A stretch of 64,000 nucleotides of DNA, from the NCBI GenBank assembly GCA_030411725.1, contig MU839845.1, forward strand, positions 124,001-188,000, given 5' to 3'. The notes below the pieces were generated by a model. The model was given only the letters and a program-made list of their open reading frames with translations. It did not search any database and was not told where the DNA came from. Of this stretch, positions 44,185-55,129 are shown one piece after another. Each line of letters starts with the position of its first letter. The first letter of the stretch is position 1. The translations under genes were made by a program, and so were the position numbers. This DNA comes from Echria macrotheca. Taxonomy: Eukaryota > Ascomycota > Sordariomycetes > Sordariales > Schizotheciaceae.

Positions 44185-46286
44185 TCTAGTTGTTTGTGGG
44201 ATACACTTGAGGCTTGCCGTAAAAAAAGGCTATTTTTTGAGGCCTCTGTTTTTTTACCTGGAAGAACTTCTCAGGGTGGCTGTATCCTTGGAGATCTTAT
44301 GCGTAGATAGGTATGACTCTAAAGACACTGTATGTCTTTCAGAATTAGAACCTACCTATTCACGGCGTACAGAAAACCGGTTTAGTCCCTGACACAAACC
44401 AATATGGTAATATGTTTGGGACGCGGTTTATTTGTTTCCCCTTGACGCAGGGTTGGCGTCAGAGAACAGTTATTTTGGAAAGTAAAGATATGGTTATATG
44501 GATGGGACGCGAATTTACCAAACCGCTTGAGGACATGACCGCCTTAATTAGTCCGGGGGAAGAAAGTCGGGATTAACTCAGACGGGCATCTTCAGGGGGT
44601 GTTACTATACAATCTTCAATACAACAGGGACATATTACTCTTCAGAGCAAAGTCAGGGGGGCGATGGATGGGAGACAAGTTTGTATCAAAAGACACATAG
44701 CAAAAAGATAAACAAAGAAAGAGAAAGAGAGCGTCTGTAAATGTTTCACCCCTTGGATATCTGTAGTTTCTTATGCGTAGTCTAGGTCTCGCAGTTGGCC
44801 GAGCGTTCCAAAGTTGTAGGAGAGCTTGCAAGTATCGGTACAGAGATTGCAGACAACTAAGGTACCTATCGATATACCTTTCTTTCGTCAATGAGCTGGT
44901 TTCCTTCTTAGGTACCTACCATGCAGGGGGGGGGGGCGCCTACGTGCCTACCCTTTTGCTCCTGCCTCGCTTGCCTGAAGCGTTTTTTGCAGTTATAACA
45001 GCTGTTAGATCCAACAGCGATCCAACCAACAGCTGTTAGGCCCTCAACAGCTTTTAGAAGGAAAATTGGGGGTTAACCAAAAATTTAGCACACTTCCCCA
45101 AATCACACTTACGAGAGATTTAAAGCACTGGCTATGTTGAGCCTCCAACAGTCTGTTTTGACCTCTGTTAAAACCCCCCCCCCCTCCCCTGCATGATATC
45201 ATGTCAGTCAGGTCGGGTCCGGTCTGGCAGCGTGGTGGGTTGCAAACTCGTCACCTGCCTCTCGAAATACAGTATCTGTGTCGGCCTGGCTGAGGAAGGG
45301 GAAGTCTTCGCCATCATTAATGAGGGGCCGGGATTGATTAATGCGAGGGGTCTTGTTCCTCTTCGAATCTTCTTGAGAGAATTGGGGAGAGGGAAGAGTT
45401 CTCGAGGGGGGGTTTATAGTCTGGGAAATTGTGGGGCGGTGGGCGGCGGCGGTGGATGTGGAAGGAAGGCACTTTATGAGGGGAGGAAGGTACGATACCT
45501 TACCTGGTAGGCCGGCAATCCCTCGGGGTCTTTGTCTTTGAAGTTCACACTCTCGATTGCGGTAAGAAAAAGCTGCAGATGGGATTAACAAAAAAAAAAC
45601 TTGTCAATGCGGGATGTCCTAGGAGGTGGTCCCGGGAGGCAAAAAAAAGGGGGAAGGGGAAGGGGGATAGAATGTATGTTGGGTTCTGAAGAACCAAAGA
45701 AAGTGTCACTTACTGCTATGTAATGCACTTGTTCCACCGGACTCAAAGACAATAAGTCCCTTTAAAACCTGCCGACCCCGCTTAACTCTCCTTTCCTGTG
45801 TTTTGGTCGGCGGGTTCATTTTCGAGGGGGTAACTGTTACTTGCTCATTGTATTCGCAAGCCTTAGACTAGAATCTCCTGTCCGTCTGTCTGGTATCTCG
45901 GAAATCCCTCCGTTGCTGGTGTTGTAGAGGGACGCTAAGCACCTGGGGGAACTTTTGAGGTCCAGTGAGGTTGATATTTGTGTATCAACAGATGTACTAC
46001 CGTTCGCTGTACGGCTACAAGGATACCTATGCGGTCTATCTTCTGGTGTATCATACCAGCTGTGCCCCTTCATCGGCATGGTGACGTACAAGTATAGGGA
46101 CAATAAACGAGCAACTCAGCCTTCAATACAGAGTCAGACTCAGACACCTCTCGCTACAAGAGGCTCCACCGAGAAATCCGGGGTATGTACTGCTAGAACA
46201 AACGGTCATAAACAACCAGTTCCCCTCCCCTAGGACGACTACCCGCGGCATCGGTAGACTCTGGCACCCGCAACCTGGACCGAGTC
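44185..46286. other. 2.1 kb intergenic region with palindromic AACAGCTGTT cluster
   Basis: No gene recognised. Contains a short direct repeat phrase (GATATGGTTATATGGATGGGACGCG at 44487-44512 resembles AATATGGTAATATGTTTGGGACGCG at 44400-44424), two TAGGTACCTA-type motifs (44857-44869, 44908-44920), G and C homopolymers at 44926-44936 and 45174-45185, and the AACAGCTGTT cluster at 44991-45060. Confidence 0.5.
44991..45060. repeat. cluster of AACAGCTGTT palindromes
   Basis: Two perfect 10-base palindromes (TAACAGCTGTTAG at 44997-45009 and CAACAGCTGTTAG at 45027-45039), a degenerate one (CAACAGCTTTTAG at 45045-45057) and a half copy (CCAACAGCGATCC) between them; a further CAACAGTCTGTTTTGACCTCTGTTA lies at 45148-45172. 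Could be a relic of an inverted-repeat element or a protein-binding cluster. Confidence 0.5.
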
Positions 46287-46368
46287 ATGTCCAGGTCCAT
46301 GTCAGATGAAGTCCCCAGCAAGCTTTACCCTGTAAACCAACGTCGATGCAAACATCACGGCCGCCGCG

Positions 46369-47217
46369 ATGCCATTATCATCTCAGTCGCGTGGGACGAC
46401 ATGTCCGTCATCGTCTGCAGCCCCCTCAACCAGCGACCCTCCAGCCTCCTCCAAGCACAACGCCTCCTCCAAGCACAACGCCTCCTCCACCGGCGCCGCC
46501 CCATCACGCTCCCAGTCCCAGGAATCCGATCTGATCCGCTACGCCGTCTGGAGCGCGAAGGTAAAAAAATCCACTGCCGACCCAGTCAGGATAGGCGGCG
46601 GCGACGGAAACCCCGACCGGCTCGACAAGATCCTCGCGGCGGCCAAGAAGCGCGTGGAAGACCGCGACAGCGCGCTCCAGGGCGGCCGCGGCGTGCCCCG
46701 GCTGCCCTGCCTGCGGTGCGAGCAGCAGTGTCTGCGCTGCTCCATAGTAGCCTCCACCAGCAAGGCCGTCCGCGCCGAGACGCGGTGCCGGGCGTGCGTG
46801 CGCAGCGGGACCGAGTTCTGCATCCTGCAGACGCCGCAGCGGATACAGGCGTACGACATGTCGCGCTTCCACCACCGCCGGAGTATTCCGCCGCCGCGGG
46901 CCGACGAGATCTGGGCCAGCGACACCATCAGCTCCGGCTTCGTCAGGGGGTGGCCCGGCCGCCCGTCGTTCTGGGCCTTTGTGCGCATCCCCGGGCTCAG
47001 CGAGGCCGTCGTCGAGCAGCTGGCCGCGGATGTCGTCCAGCCCATGAGGGACCAGCGGGCCGTGGTGCTGCCCGACTGGCGGCCGCGGGTTCGCGGCGAT
47101 GAGGACGAGATCGAGGTCGGCTGGGCCGATTATTTCCCCGTCTACCGCGCGCGCGAGAAGGAGAAGCCGCGGCGGGAGTGGCTGCGCATGTACGACCAGG
47201 AGGACCCGTGGCCATAG
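46369..47217 (+). CDS. cysteine-rich hypothetical protein, possibly zinc-binding
   Basis: No family recognised with confidence. As a single exon from the ATG at 46369 it codes 282 residues. An alternative with equally good frame starts at the ATG at 46287 and removes an intron 46332-46386 (GTAAAC...CTCAG), giving 291 residues beginning MSRSMSDEVPSKLYP. The N-terminus is Ser-rich and includes two copies of a SSKHNA unit. The core has seven cysteines: CLRCEQQCLRC, then CRACVRSGTEFC about 15 residues later, i.e. Cx2Cx6C...Cx2Cx7C, which resembles a stretched Zn2Cys6 or the DUF3716-type fungal Cys domain. The C-terminal 130 residues are hydrophilic with WASDTISSGFVRGWPGRP and WADYFPVYRAREKEK. The 3' end is only 8 bp from the end of the convergent kinase-like gene. 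GC content is high and the frame long, so I consider it a real gene. Confidence 0.6.
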   Translation: MPLSSQSRGTTCPSSSAAPSTSDPPASSKHNASSKHNASSTGAAPSRSQSQESDLIRYAVWSAKVKKSTADPVRIGGGDGNPDRLDKILAAAKKRVEDRDSALQGGRGVPRLPCLRCEQQCLRCSIVASTSKAVRAETRCRACVRSGTEFCILQTPQRIQAYDMSRFHHRRSIPPPRADEIWASDTISSGFVRGWPGRPSFWAFVRIPGLSEAVVEQLAADVVQPMRDQRAVVLPDWRPRVRGDEDEIEVGWADYFPVYRAREKEKPRREWLRMYDQEDPWP

Positions 47218-47225
47218 GAGACACA

Positions 47226-48209
47226 TCACCAGTCGCCGCGCACAAAGTCGACCGCCCGCAGAGGCTCTAGTGTTGTTGTGTCCATGCCCTTCCCATCAAG
47301 ACGACCCATCAGCGCCTCGATCTCAACAAGCTGCCTATCCACCTTTTCGTCGCCCAACTTTCTCAGCTGCTCAATATCCTCACGCGCCATCCTCTCCTCG
47401 TCCTCGGTCAACTTCCTCGTCCTTTCCACTTCCAAAGCCCTCGCGGCACCCACACCCCTCTCCCACTTCCCATCCTCCTCACCACCACACCTCCTCCGGT
47501 TCCGATACGAAACCAGCCCATCCCTCCTTACAACAACCACACTGTGGGCCACCCCATCCCCATCCCCATCCCCGTCTAAAAACTCCGCAACCCTCCCAAG
47601 CCCAACAAAACTCTCATCATGCACCGGCCCCGGCGTCAGCCGCAACGGCAGACCGCGCGACATAGCCTCAGGCAAGCGCCGATAATACCTCACCAAAATC
47701 CCCAGCCGGCTCAGCGGCGCCGGCACCGCGAGCACCAAAACGCGCACGGCATACCCTCCCCCGGAAAAAATGCGCGCGAGCTCGCAAAAGTCGTCCGGGT
47801 GCCGACACGCGCTCTCGACCAGCACCGAGGGCACAGAATGCGCGACGCAGAAGGCGCACGACATGGCCAGCCAGGCGCGCGCGTCGGGCCCCGCGAGCGC
47901 CGAGGCCTGGCGCGGCGAGCGCGCGAGACAGGCGGTGTAGAAGGGGTGGAGGGTTTTGTATGTGTCTGCTATTAGGTGGGCTGGTGGGACGACGGAGGGA
48001 GACCTCGAGGAGAGGGCTGAGGAGAGGATTGGCGCGAGGCGGGTTTTGCCTGCGCCGGTTTGGCCTACGAGGAGGACGGCGGTTTTTGTTTTTGGGGGAG
48101 AAGGAGAAGGAGGGGGGATGTGTGGTTGGAGGTGGGGGGCGATTTGCGTGTCGAAGATGGACTGGCGTTCGGATGGGGTGAGGATCCATGAGGGTGGGAT
48201 GGTGTCCAT
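47226..48209 (-). CDS. zeta-toxin-domain P-loop kinase-like protein
   Basis: Single-exon gene, 327 residues. It has the P-loop of the zeta toxin/UDP-N-acetylglucosamine kinase-like family: LLVGQTGAGKTRLAPIL with Walker A at 49-56. This is followed by HLIADTYKTLHPFY (the substrate Asp and the HP pair of the family) and LVESACRHPDDFCELARIF, matching the E(T/S)xxRxPDD element, then AVRVLVLAVP and RYYRRLPEAM. The C-terminus is charged and helical (ERTRKLTEDEERMAREDIEQLRK). Such proteins are common in filamentous fungi as stand-alone genes without an antitoxin partner; a cytotoxic role there is not shown, and a house-keeping small-molecule or nucleotide kinase role is equally possible. No epsilon-like partner is seen next to it. 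It converges on the cysteine-rich gene. Confidence 0.8.
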   Translation of the reverse strand: MDTIPPSWILTPSERQSIFDTQIAPHLQPHIPPPSPSPPKTKTAVLLVGQTGAGKTRLAPILSSALSSRSPSVVPPAHLIADTYKTLHPFYTACLARSPRQASALAGPDARAWLAMSCAFCVAHSVPSVLVESACRHPDDFCELARIFSGGGYAVRVLVLAVPAPLSRLGILVRYYRRLPEAMSRGLPLRLTPGPVHDESFVGLGRVAEFLDGDGDGDGVAHSVVVVRRDGLVSYRNRRRCGGEEDGKWERGVGAARALEVERTRKLTEDEERMAREDIEQLRKLGDEKVDRQLVEIEALMGRLDGKGMDTTTLEPLRAVDFVRGDW

Positions 48210-48959
48210 GTTGTTTGGTTGGCTGGTTGGAGGTTGATTGACTATACAGAAACGAACCGTAGATGGGAAGTGAGATATGGAGTTGAGAAGATAAAAAAAA
48301 TCATGGTGGATGAGGTTGGTTTCAAGGAGGAGGTCTAGCGCGTGTAATGTAGACTACCGCCTTACTCAATGCTACGCTGCACGAATTGGGTAAATGCAAG
48401 AATGCAATGATAAAAAGAGCGTCCTCCAATGCGATTGCCTATTTATTGCATTTGTATCACATACCTACACCACCCAATCCAACCCATCCGCAACATTTAC
48501 TCCACACCATCTACTCCCACACAACGACACCAAACACATACGTCGCATGCTATACACACCTCACATGTATACACACAGGGTATTCTACTCAGACATGGAA
48601 ACATCAGGACATGAACAGGTGTCGACGGTTTTTCCTCTTTTCATTTCCCCTCCCCCCTCCAAAGAGAGAACGAGAATAAAAACCTAAGGAGCTCAGAACC
48701 CAGAAGACAGAAAGAACCCCCCCTAAAAGACAAACAGCAAAACACAAAAGCTCTCTTCAACACCAACAATTCCCTGGGTATCCGCAATTCCGTCCCGTGA
48801 CACCATCATTTCTTCGGTCCTCTCCCTCCACAAGAAAGGCCATGTCCAACAACCCCACCCCCCGGTTCACCTGAAGCCAAAGTAGACATTAAAAAAGCAT
48901 ATCCTCCATAATAAAAATGTCCCGCTGTGCGTCCTTGTTCAGTTCACCATTTTTTCCCT
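48210..48959. other. spacer between zeta-like kinase promoter and RhoGAP 3' end
   Basis: Two minus-strand genes flank this 750 bp stretch. It is rich in CACA/ACAC and CAT steps around 48440-48600 but has no recognisable gene. Confidence 0.5.
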
Positions 48960-51696
48960 TCAATGTCCCCCCTCCCCCGGATCTTGTGCTGGCTGCTGCT
49001 GCATCTGCGGCTGCGCCGGTTGGCCGCCTTGTTTTTCCTCGCCTGTCGCCCGTTTCAGATCCAGACTCTTACCCCGTGATCCTAAAAAGCTGGCACCCAG
49101 CGATACTGTCCGGTCTCCTGGTGGCGACTTATTCCTTCGCTGCTCGACCGTCTCGCGGTACTTGTTCTTAAACCAGCCCGTGACACCCTTTCCACCCTCC
49201 CTGTTCTCCTTGTTGAGTCCTTCCGCCGACAACTCGCCGGATGCCATCATGTCGAGCTGCTCGCCCGTCATGCTCTGCCGGTTCTTGCCCATGCTGCCCA
49301 CGCTGCTCGAGCTCGCCTCGGCATTCGAGTTAGAACCCAGAATCGGTGGAGGCGGGCTCAGTGGCGGATGCGACATGGACGCATCTTCTTTCCTCCTCGA
49401 TAGCCGCCATCTCCTCTTCTTCTCCTTATCTGCCGGCGCTCCGCTGTATATCGTCTCGGTGAGGGTGGCCGGGACCTCGTCTACTTGGTCGAGGTCGGAT
49501 CCCTCGTTGAAAGAGCTGTGTAATGAGGTCGGTGGCGACTTTTTAGGTTTTAGTGTCCCCTCTGGCTTCAATGTCCCTTCGGCTTTTTGTGCTCCTTCCG
49601 GTTTCGCCTCCACGCTGCCGTCGTTGGCCGGTACCTGTGAAGCGCGCGGCGTCGGCTCTGATGGTGTCTCTGAGAGCTGTGTAGGGGGGCTCTCTGTCGT
49701 CGTCGGGGGATGACGCATGGCATCGATAGGATTGGTAACCTCGACATTGGGAGACACTGCTGCGGAATGTGGCAACGACGCTGAAGAGCTGTGGGCGCTG
49801 GGGTTGGCGCTGCCCACCATCTTCTTCTTCCTCAGCTTATTCGGCTGGCGTCCATCAGTCTCGCCAGTCAGTGTCCTTTGGAACAGAGACCTCCGCTCCT
49901 TTGCAGGCGTCGTGACCTCCGTGTTCGGATCCAAAAGTCTTTCTTGACTCCGACCCGCCGTGGGTGCCTGCGCTGTCAATGTCGAATTCAACGTGGAGGC
50001 CGCAGCCGAGGGTGCTGCACGTTCTTCGACAGGAGTGACGACTTCCTCAACCACCTCCGGCGGACGGACCTCGGATGCGTGAACCGGTGTGAGGGGAGTC
50101 ACAGGACTGTCTGTTCGTGTCCCGAATCTCCCTGATTGCAGAGCAGGCGACTTCTTGGACGGAACAGTGTTGCTCCGGGCAAGTCCCACGTTGGGGTTTG
50201 ACGCTACTGCGGGACTCCCAGGACTGGGAGCGCCATTCGAGTGAAGCGATCGTCGCGAGGAGGTCGATTTATTTCTTCGAATCTGGCCGTCCTTTGCCAC
50301 ACTTTCGGCCCCGGCGCTGGCGTTGGATGAGGACCGGGTAACACCCCCTGTCCTCCTGTTAGGGGCAGGCGTGGTTGGCGTCCTGGCTGCCGGTGTCCCG
50401 CCCTGCTGGACTTCCTGCACAGTCTGTTCGTCCGCCGCTGTGCCCTGCATACCGATGAGGAAGTGATCCTGATTCTCAATCAAGAAAATGATGACGGTCT
50501 GGTTCAGTCGATACTCCTCGGGCGCCATGGCGTGGTTCGGATGAGATAGCATGCCGGGCTGGAAAATGGCGGCCAGATTTTGCGAGTTCATGCGGTTCTG
50601 GTCCGCTTTGGCGGCGAACACGGCGAGCAAATCGAGAATATACAAAAGAAGCTGGCGGTTCAGTGGCGGAAGCTCCGTGATGAGCTGTTGGTACCTCGTG
50701 ATCGCATCGTCCATGTTGAAAGTGTCGACAAACTGAGGCGACTCGCCATCGGCGCCGGGTGGCTTGGTGGCGCCTCTCAATGGCTCCCGGAACTTTTCAT
50801 ACAGATCTAGAGGAACAACTGGTTCAGGAAGGTCATTGAGGTATCGCCGCAGAACATTGGCGGCATCATGGACCGTGTACCCATCCCACACAAGCCCCTT
50901 TCCATACCTGTCGGGCGAGTCAAAGATGGTCTTGAGCTCCTTGATTCGCTTTTCGGATCCGCTCAGGCGGAAAATGCCCTCGACTTCGGTTGCTACGGCC
51001 AGACGTTAGATCGTGGCAATCGGAAGAGACAAAAGACGTACCCTTCTCCTTCAGGAAGACGCCGCATTTGGCGACAACGATGGGTACATAACCGTAGATG
51101 TAGCTCTTCCCATTCTCGTCAATCAGCGAGATGGCGACATTGGCGTACGTGATGCTCTGGCGGAGGGGAACTCCAAAGATGCCCTGCGGTCGCGTGGTTT
51201 CTATTCCCATCAGTACGTGTCCAGCCGGGTAGTGACTATGAAACGGTCTTCTCGCTCGCTTTCGCCAGGCCCAGGCGAAGAGGCGGGTTAGTTCTGGCTT
51301 GCTTTTGCCGCGCTGTCTCGTGGGGGACGCATCGCTCCCGGTAGAGGACTGGCTCCAGCTGGCACTTGCTTGGTGACCCCGGCGGTGATCCTCCCCGCTG
51401 GGCGTGTTCTGCAGAGGCCCGGCGGACGGCGGACGCCCCGCGGGGTTGTCATCGAAGTGCTCAATGAAAATCGAGCTGGCTCGGGAGGATGGTCTAGACT
51501 GAGTAAATGGCACAGTACCTTGTGCTTCCTGGTGCTTGGACGGCAGCTTGAATCCCTTCCACCACGACTTGAGGTCTCTCTTGTTATTCGCCGGCGAGGC
51601 TGCGATCTGCAGTTGGGGCGGAACGGGGTAGGGCGCCGTGTCTCGTTGCTGCTGTTGCGAGGCAGGCGGGGGAGGAGCCGGGGCGGCGGACGTCAT
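48960..51696 (-). CDS. RhoGAP-domain protein (Sac7/Bag7-like)
   Basis: GTPase-activating protein for a Rho-type GTPase, controlling actin and cell-wall signalling. Model: exon 1 51696-51042, intron 51041-50993 (GTACGT donor, CTAAC branch, CGTAG end), exon 2 50992-48960; 895 residues. The RhoGAP domain (about residues 172-395) begins GIFGVPLRQSITYANVAISL, then YGYVPIVVAKCGVFLKEKATEVEGIFRLSG with the predicted arginine finger Arg227 formed just after the splice. It continues with VLRRYLNDLPEPVVPLDLYEKF, PPLNRQLLLYILDLLAVFA and NRMNSQNLAAIFQPGML. The extended GIFGVPL...YGYVP lead-in is characteristic of the fungal Sac7 group. The N-terminus (1-170) and C-terminus (from 400) are Ser/Pro/Thr-rich and disordered, with basic clusters near KEKKRRWRLSRRKEDASM. 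Which Rho is the partner cannot be read; Rho1 is the usual Sac7 substrate. Confidence 0.9.
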
Positions 51697-54600
51697 GGTT
51701 GCGACGGGGCGGTCGGCGGCGGGCGGGCGCCTCGGTCAGGCCCAGGGCGACGACGATGCCTGGACGGAGGGGCAGTCCGGCGGGAGAGCGGGTGGGATGC
51801 GAATCGGCGTCGACGGTCGGCGGCAGGACTCGGCGGTTGGGAGGGAGAGAGAGCAAGGAGAGGGAGACTCTCGGCGATGGGAATGCGGGCGCGCGTGGGG
51901 TTGCCCAGGAGCGAGCGAGGTCAGGGCTCGCAGCGTGGTGTGCAGCTGTCAGAGCGACTTTATTCTGCGACGCGATGGCGATTGATTGGACCCCGTGAGT
52001 CCGCAGCGGGACTTGCCCTCGTCGATGGTGAATCCGAAACCAGGAGCCGTGAAAAAAAAGATGGGGAACGAGCGACCAACAGGAGGCAGAAACGAAGGGT
52101 GACACAGGGCCGTGGCGCGACGGAACCCGGCGATTCTCTTGTCGAGGCCGCGTCTTTGTTGTAAGGGCTGGTGAGAGGGAATTTGGTCAATAAATGAAGC
52201 CCGTGTGCGACAGCAGAGGGGATAACTAACTAGCCGCCTAGCTCTGGCTTTTCAAGACTGGGCCTGGCTGCTTCCGCAGAACTGGGGGGCGGGAATGAGC
52301 TCCAAGGGGGATCGGGCAGTGGCCGGCCCTGGACAGCGAGTGGGCTGGCTGCTGTCTCCTCTAGGCGCGACACCGTGCGACCTCTCCTAGACACTGTCTG
52401 AAGCGAGCGTGTTGTTTTGTTACAAGCGAACGTGGTGTTCCTTACGGATTATTTTTTAACGAAAGACTGTATAATTACTTCTTTTCTCATCACAGAGAGA
52501 ACTGGGCAGAGACTGGGCGCTGGCTACCTCTTATAGGAACCCGAGTGGTGAGTCCCGTGCATATTTTCTTAGGGTTGGAGAGAAACCCTCTTTCTGAGCT
52601 AATGTTAGTCGTTGGTCCTCGCCATCTCGAAATCCACGCCAGACTGCAAGCTGCATACGACAGTCCGCGGTACAGCTCACCTTTCCAGACCTAGAACCTC
52701 CCGAATCTTTTTGTCGGCTTGGACTTGTGTCTGCGGTCAACAGGCTGCACGGTTCTGCCTAGACAGCACCAAACTGACGAGTCCACGGGGCCGGAGTGTG
52801 CCGTCAGAGTCGTCGTAATCTGTTATACACAGATCCATCGTTTATCTCCAGAAGGATGTCTGCTGCCAACCAGGATGAGCCCTGTTGTTCCCGCCTTCTA
52901 GACGCCGAGGAATGCGTTTTCCTGACGGGAGCCTCATGCTTGGACGCCACACCTCCGAGTGCCACTTCGGCCTCACCACCTCACTTGAACCTGGATGCCG
53001 CTCGTGGCTGCCGTTGCCCCTCTTACCGACTGCTTATTGAACTTGGTTCTCGCCAGACGCCAGAGAGGACCAAGGCGATCGTTTGTAGATCGCGGGATTT
53101 CCTTGACCTGTGGGCGGCCAGAGGGACACGGCAGGATTGTGTTAACGGCAGGGAAGCGCGGTTAAGGCGCGGCACAGACTCGACGGCCACTCGCTCTGCC
53201 AGAGGGCCGGGTATTTCGTTTCTGACAAGCAGTAGTCCCTGAATGCGTTTGCTGGTTGATCAAAACACCCGCCGCAATCCTGGCTTGTTGTGCCTCTTGA
53301 CTGTGGCAGAACTTAAGGATTAAGGATCGTGAGGTTTGGGACAGTGGCATCCGCACTGTCTGCGGCTTGGCTGCTGTCTCTGGCCATCCTCAAAAGGTAT
53401 GTCTGGCAAGTGCGCTTCTGCGCAAGGGAGCAACTAATGACGTATGTAGGGTTTCCCTGCAGCAGCTCTCCGAGTGCTTGGTCGCCGCCGTCCGCTCGCT
53501 AGCCGACCTGCAATCGGCGGAACGTGTGCTTTCATTTGCTGTCTGCGAATTCGATCGGTCTACACTAAGCTTTTAGTTTTATGTAGATTGGTTGTGAGTT
53601 TTCGGGCAGGAGCCCACATGTCTGCTGGCGAGGGGGAAGAGACATCTTTGCCCTCTTGTGCCTTTCTCTTCCAAATATAGCCTCTGAGGTCATGCAGACC
53701 GGCCGCGTTATTATACGGGGAGTCGTCATTATTTTGCCTCTCCACTCTGCTTCTCGGGCCTGTGGGAGGGGGGTTGCGCCAGCCCAGTGGCTAGGACTGC
53801 TGTCGACTTCGTCGGACCTGTCTGGATCGCTCCGATCGCAGCTTGAACCAGGAAAAGCTCTCGGTAGTTACGGAGGACGGAGTACCAGCGAGAAGTGTCA
53901 GTCCAAGCGGCCGGTGCTGGGCACGCGGTCGGTTTCCCCAGACCTGGGAAGACAAGGTCCGGCCAGCGCTCTCCCACCGATCTGATTCGCGGGAATGACA
54001 TCCGTCTGAGACATGCCATGGGGAATGCTCATGTGGTCAGGGCGCCCCTCTCGTACATAACATTCGCTGGACGGTTGTAAGTCCGTACCGTACGTATGTA
54101 CCTGCCCCTCACTATTGAAAATAGATACATGTTCCCGTTACACGAAGACCACGATACCACTAAACTGCCGAGGATGACAGCGGCGTGCGTTGTCGACAGC
54201 GAGGCAGAGATGACGCATCCGAACCCGAGACATGTGCCGCCATAGTGTATTTCGAGGATCAAAAAAGAAAAGAAGTCGGGGTGGGCGTTTCATGTTCAGC
54301 CTCAAGCTGCGGGAGAAGGCACACGCGCAGCTTGGCTTGCTGTGACCTGTTGCTGCAAGTTTCTACAGATACATATACGAGATCTCATCGGTCGATTATC
54401 ATAGGCTGGTTGATGAGAAGAGCTGCAAGCACATGGCTCCTCGTGTTTTTCTTCTTCACCAGTTCGCCGCAGGCCGACAACTCAGCTTTTTGGTCCGTCA
54501 GACCGCCTCATCACTTTTTCGTTGCTGGTTGTCTCAGTTATGACCGAGTAAAGGGACGAGTGTTTGTGTGAGGGTTTTGGTATGTCACGAGGGGCTGCGG

Positions 54601-55129
54601 CACGGTCCGTGGGTGCTTGCTGTCATCCCTTCCGTGGGGTTTCGAGCAAGGTCGATAATGCGGTGAAGAAACCTGAATGCGCCTGGCGATAGTTACTCGT
54701 GCTTGTCAATCGTGTTAACCCCCTTTGAGAGGCTTTGAGTCTGGATGTTTTTTCGCGGCAATGACACACTCCGTACACTAATACCCATCTGCCTCGAGAA
54801 GGACTGTTTGAATCCCCAAATGCGAAAAGTCAGTCCAAGTCCGAATTCACGTGCCCTCAGATAACCAAACCCTCCGGGGTTACGCCGGGTGAAGAACTCT
54901 GATGTCATTCGTCATCGGTTGACGGTTCAGCTTCGGGCCCGCGCGCGGGCGGGCGCACGGCCCACCTCAGCTCGGAGCGCCAACCGCGTTTCCCATCGGA
55001 AGTCATGATTTTTTATCGCAGCAGCCGCGCCGCCGAAAAAGCTCCATTCAAGAGAAAGAAAGACGCATTCACAACCACCACCACCACCACCACCACCGAC
55101 TCCCAACCATCCATTCCCCAACCGCAAAA
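51697..55129. other. 3.4 kb interval between divergent RhoGAP and TIM9 genes
   Basis: No protein family recognised. The longest open frames (52796-53242 +, 54185-54571 +) have no domain or splice support. The first 450 bp (51697-52150) are likely RhoGAP 5' leader: a purine-rich plus strand, i.e. CT-rich on the transcribed strand. A CCA/CAC triplet run (55075-55098) directly precedes the TIM9 start. Confidence 0.45.

Noticed and set aside
44185..46286. Possible transposon
   Set aside because: Short repeats and palindromes are present, but no transposase or reverse transcriptase frame and no clear terminal inverted repeats with target duplication.
48210..48960. Search for an epsilon-type antitoxin partner next to the zeta-like kinase
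   Set aside because: No small helical open frame with a plausible start adjoins the gene; fungal zeta-domain proteins normally stand alone.
52796..53242. 148-residue plus-strand frame in the RhoGAP-TIM9 spacer
   Set aside because: No domain, signal peptide or splice support; could not be told apart from chance.
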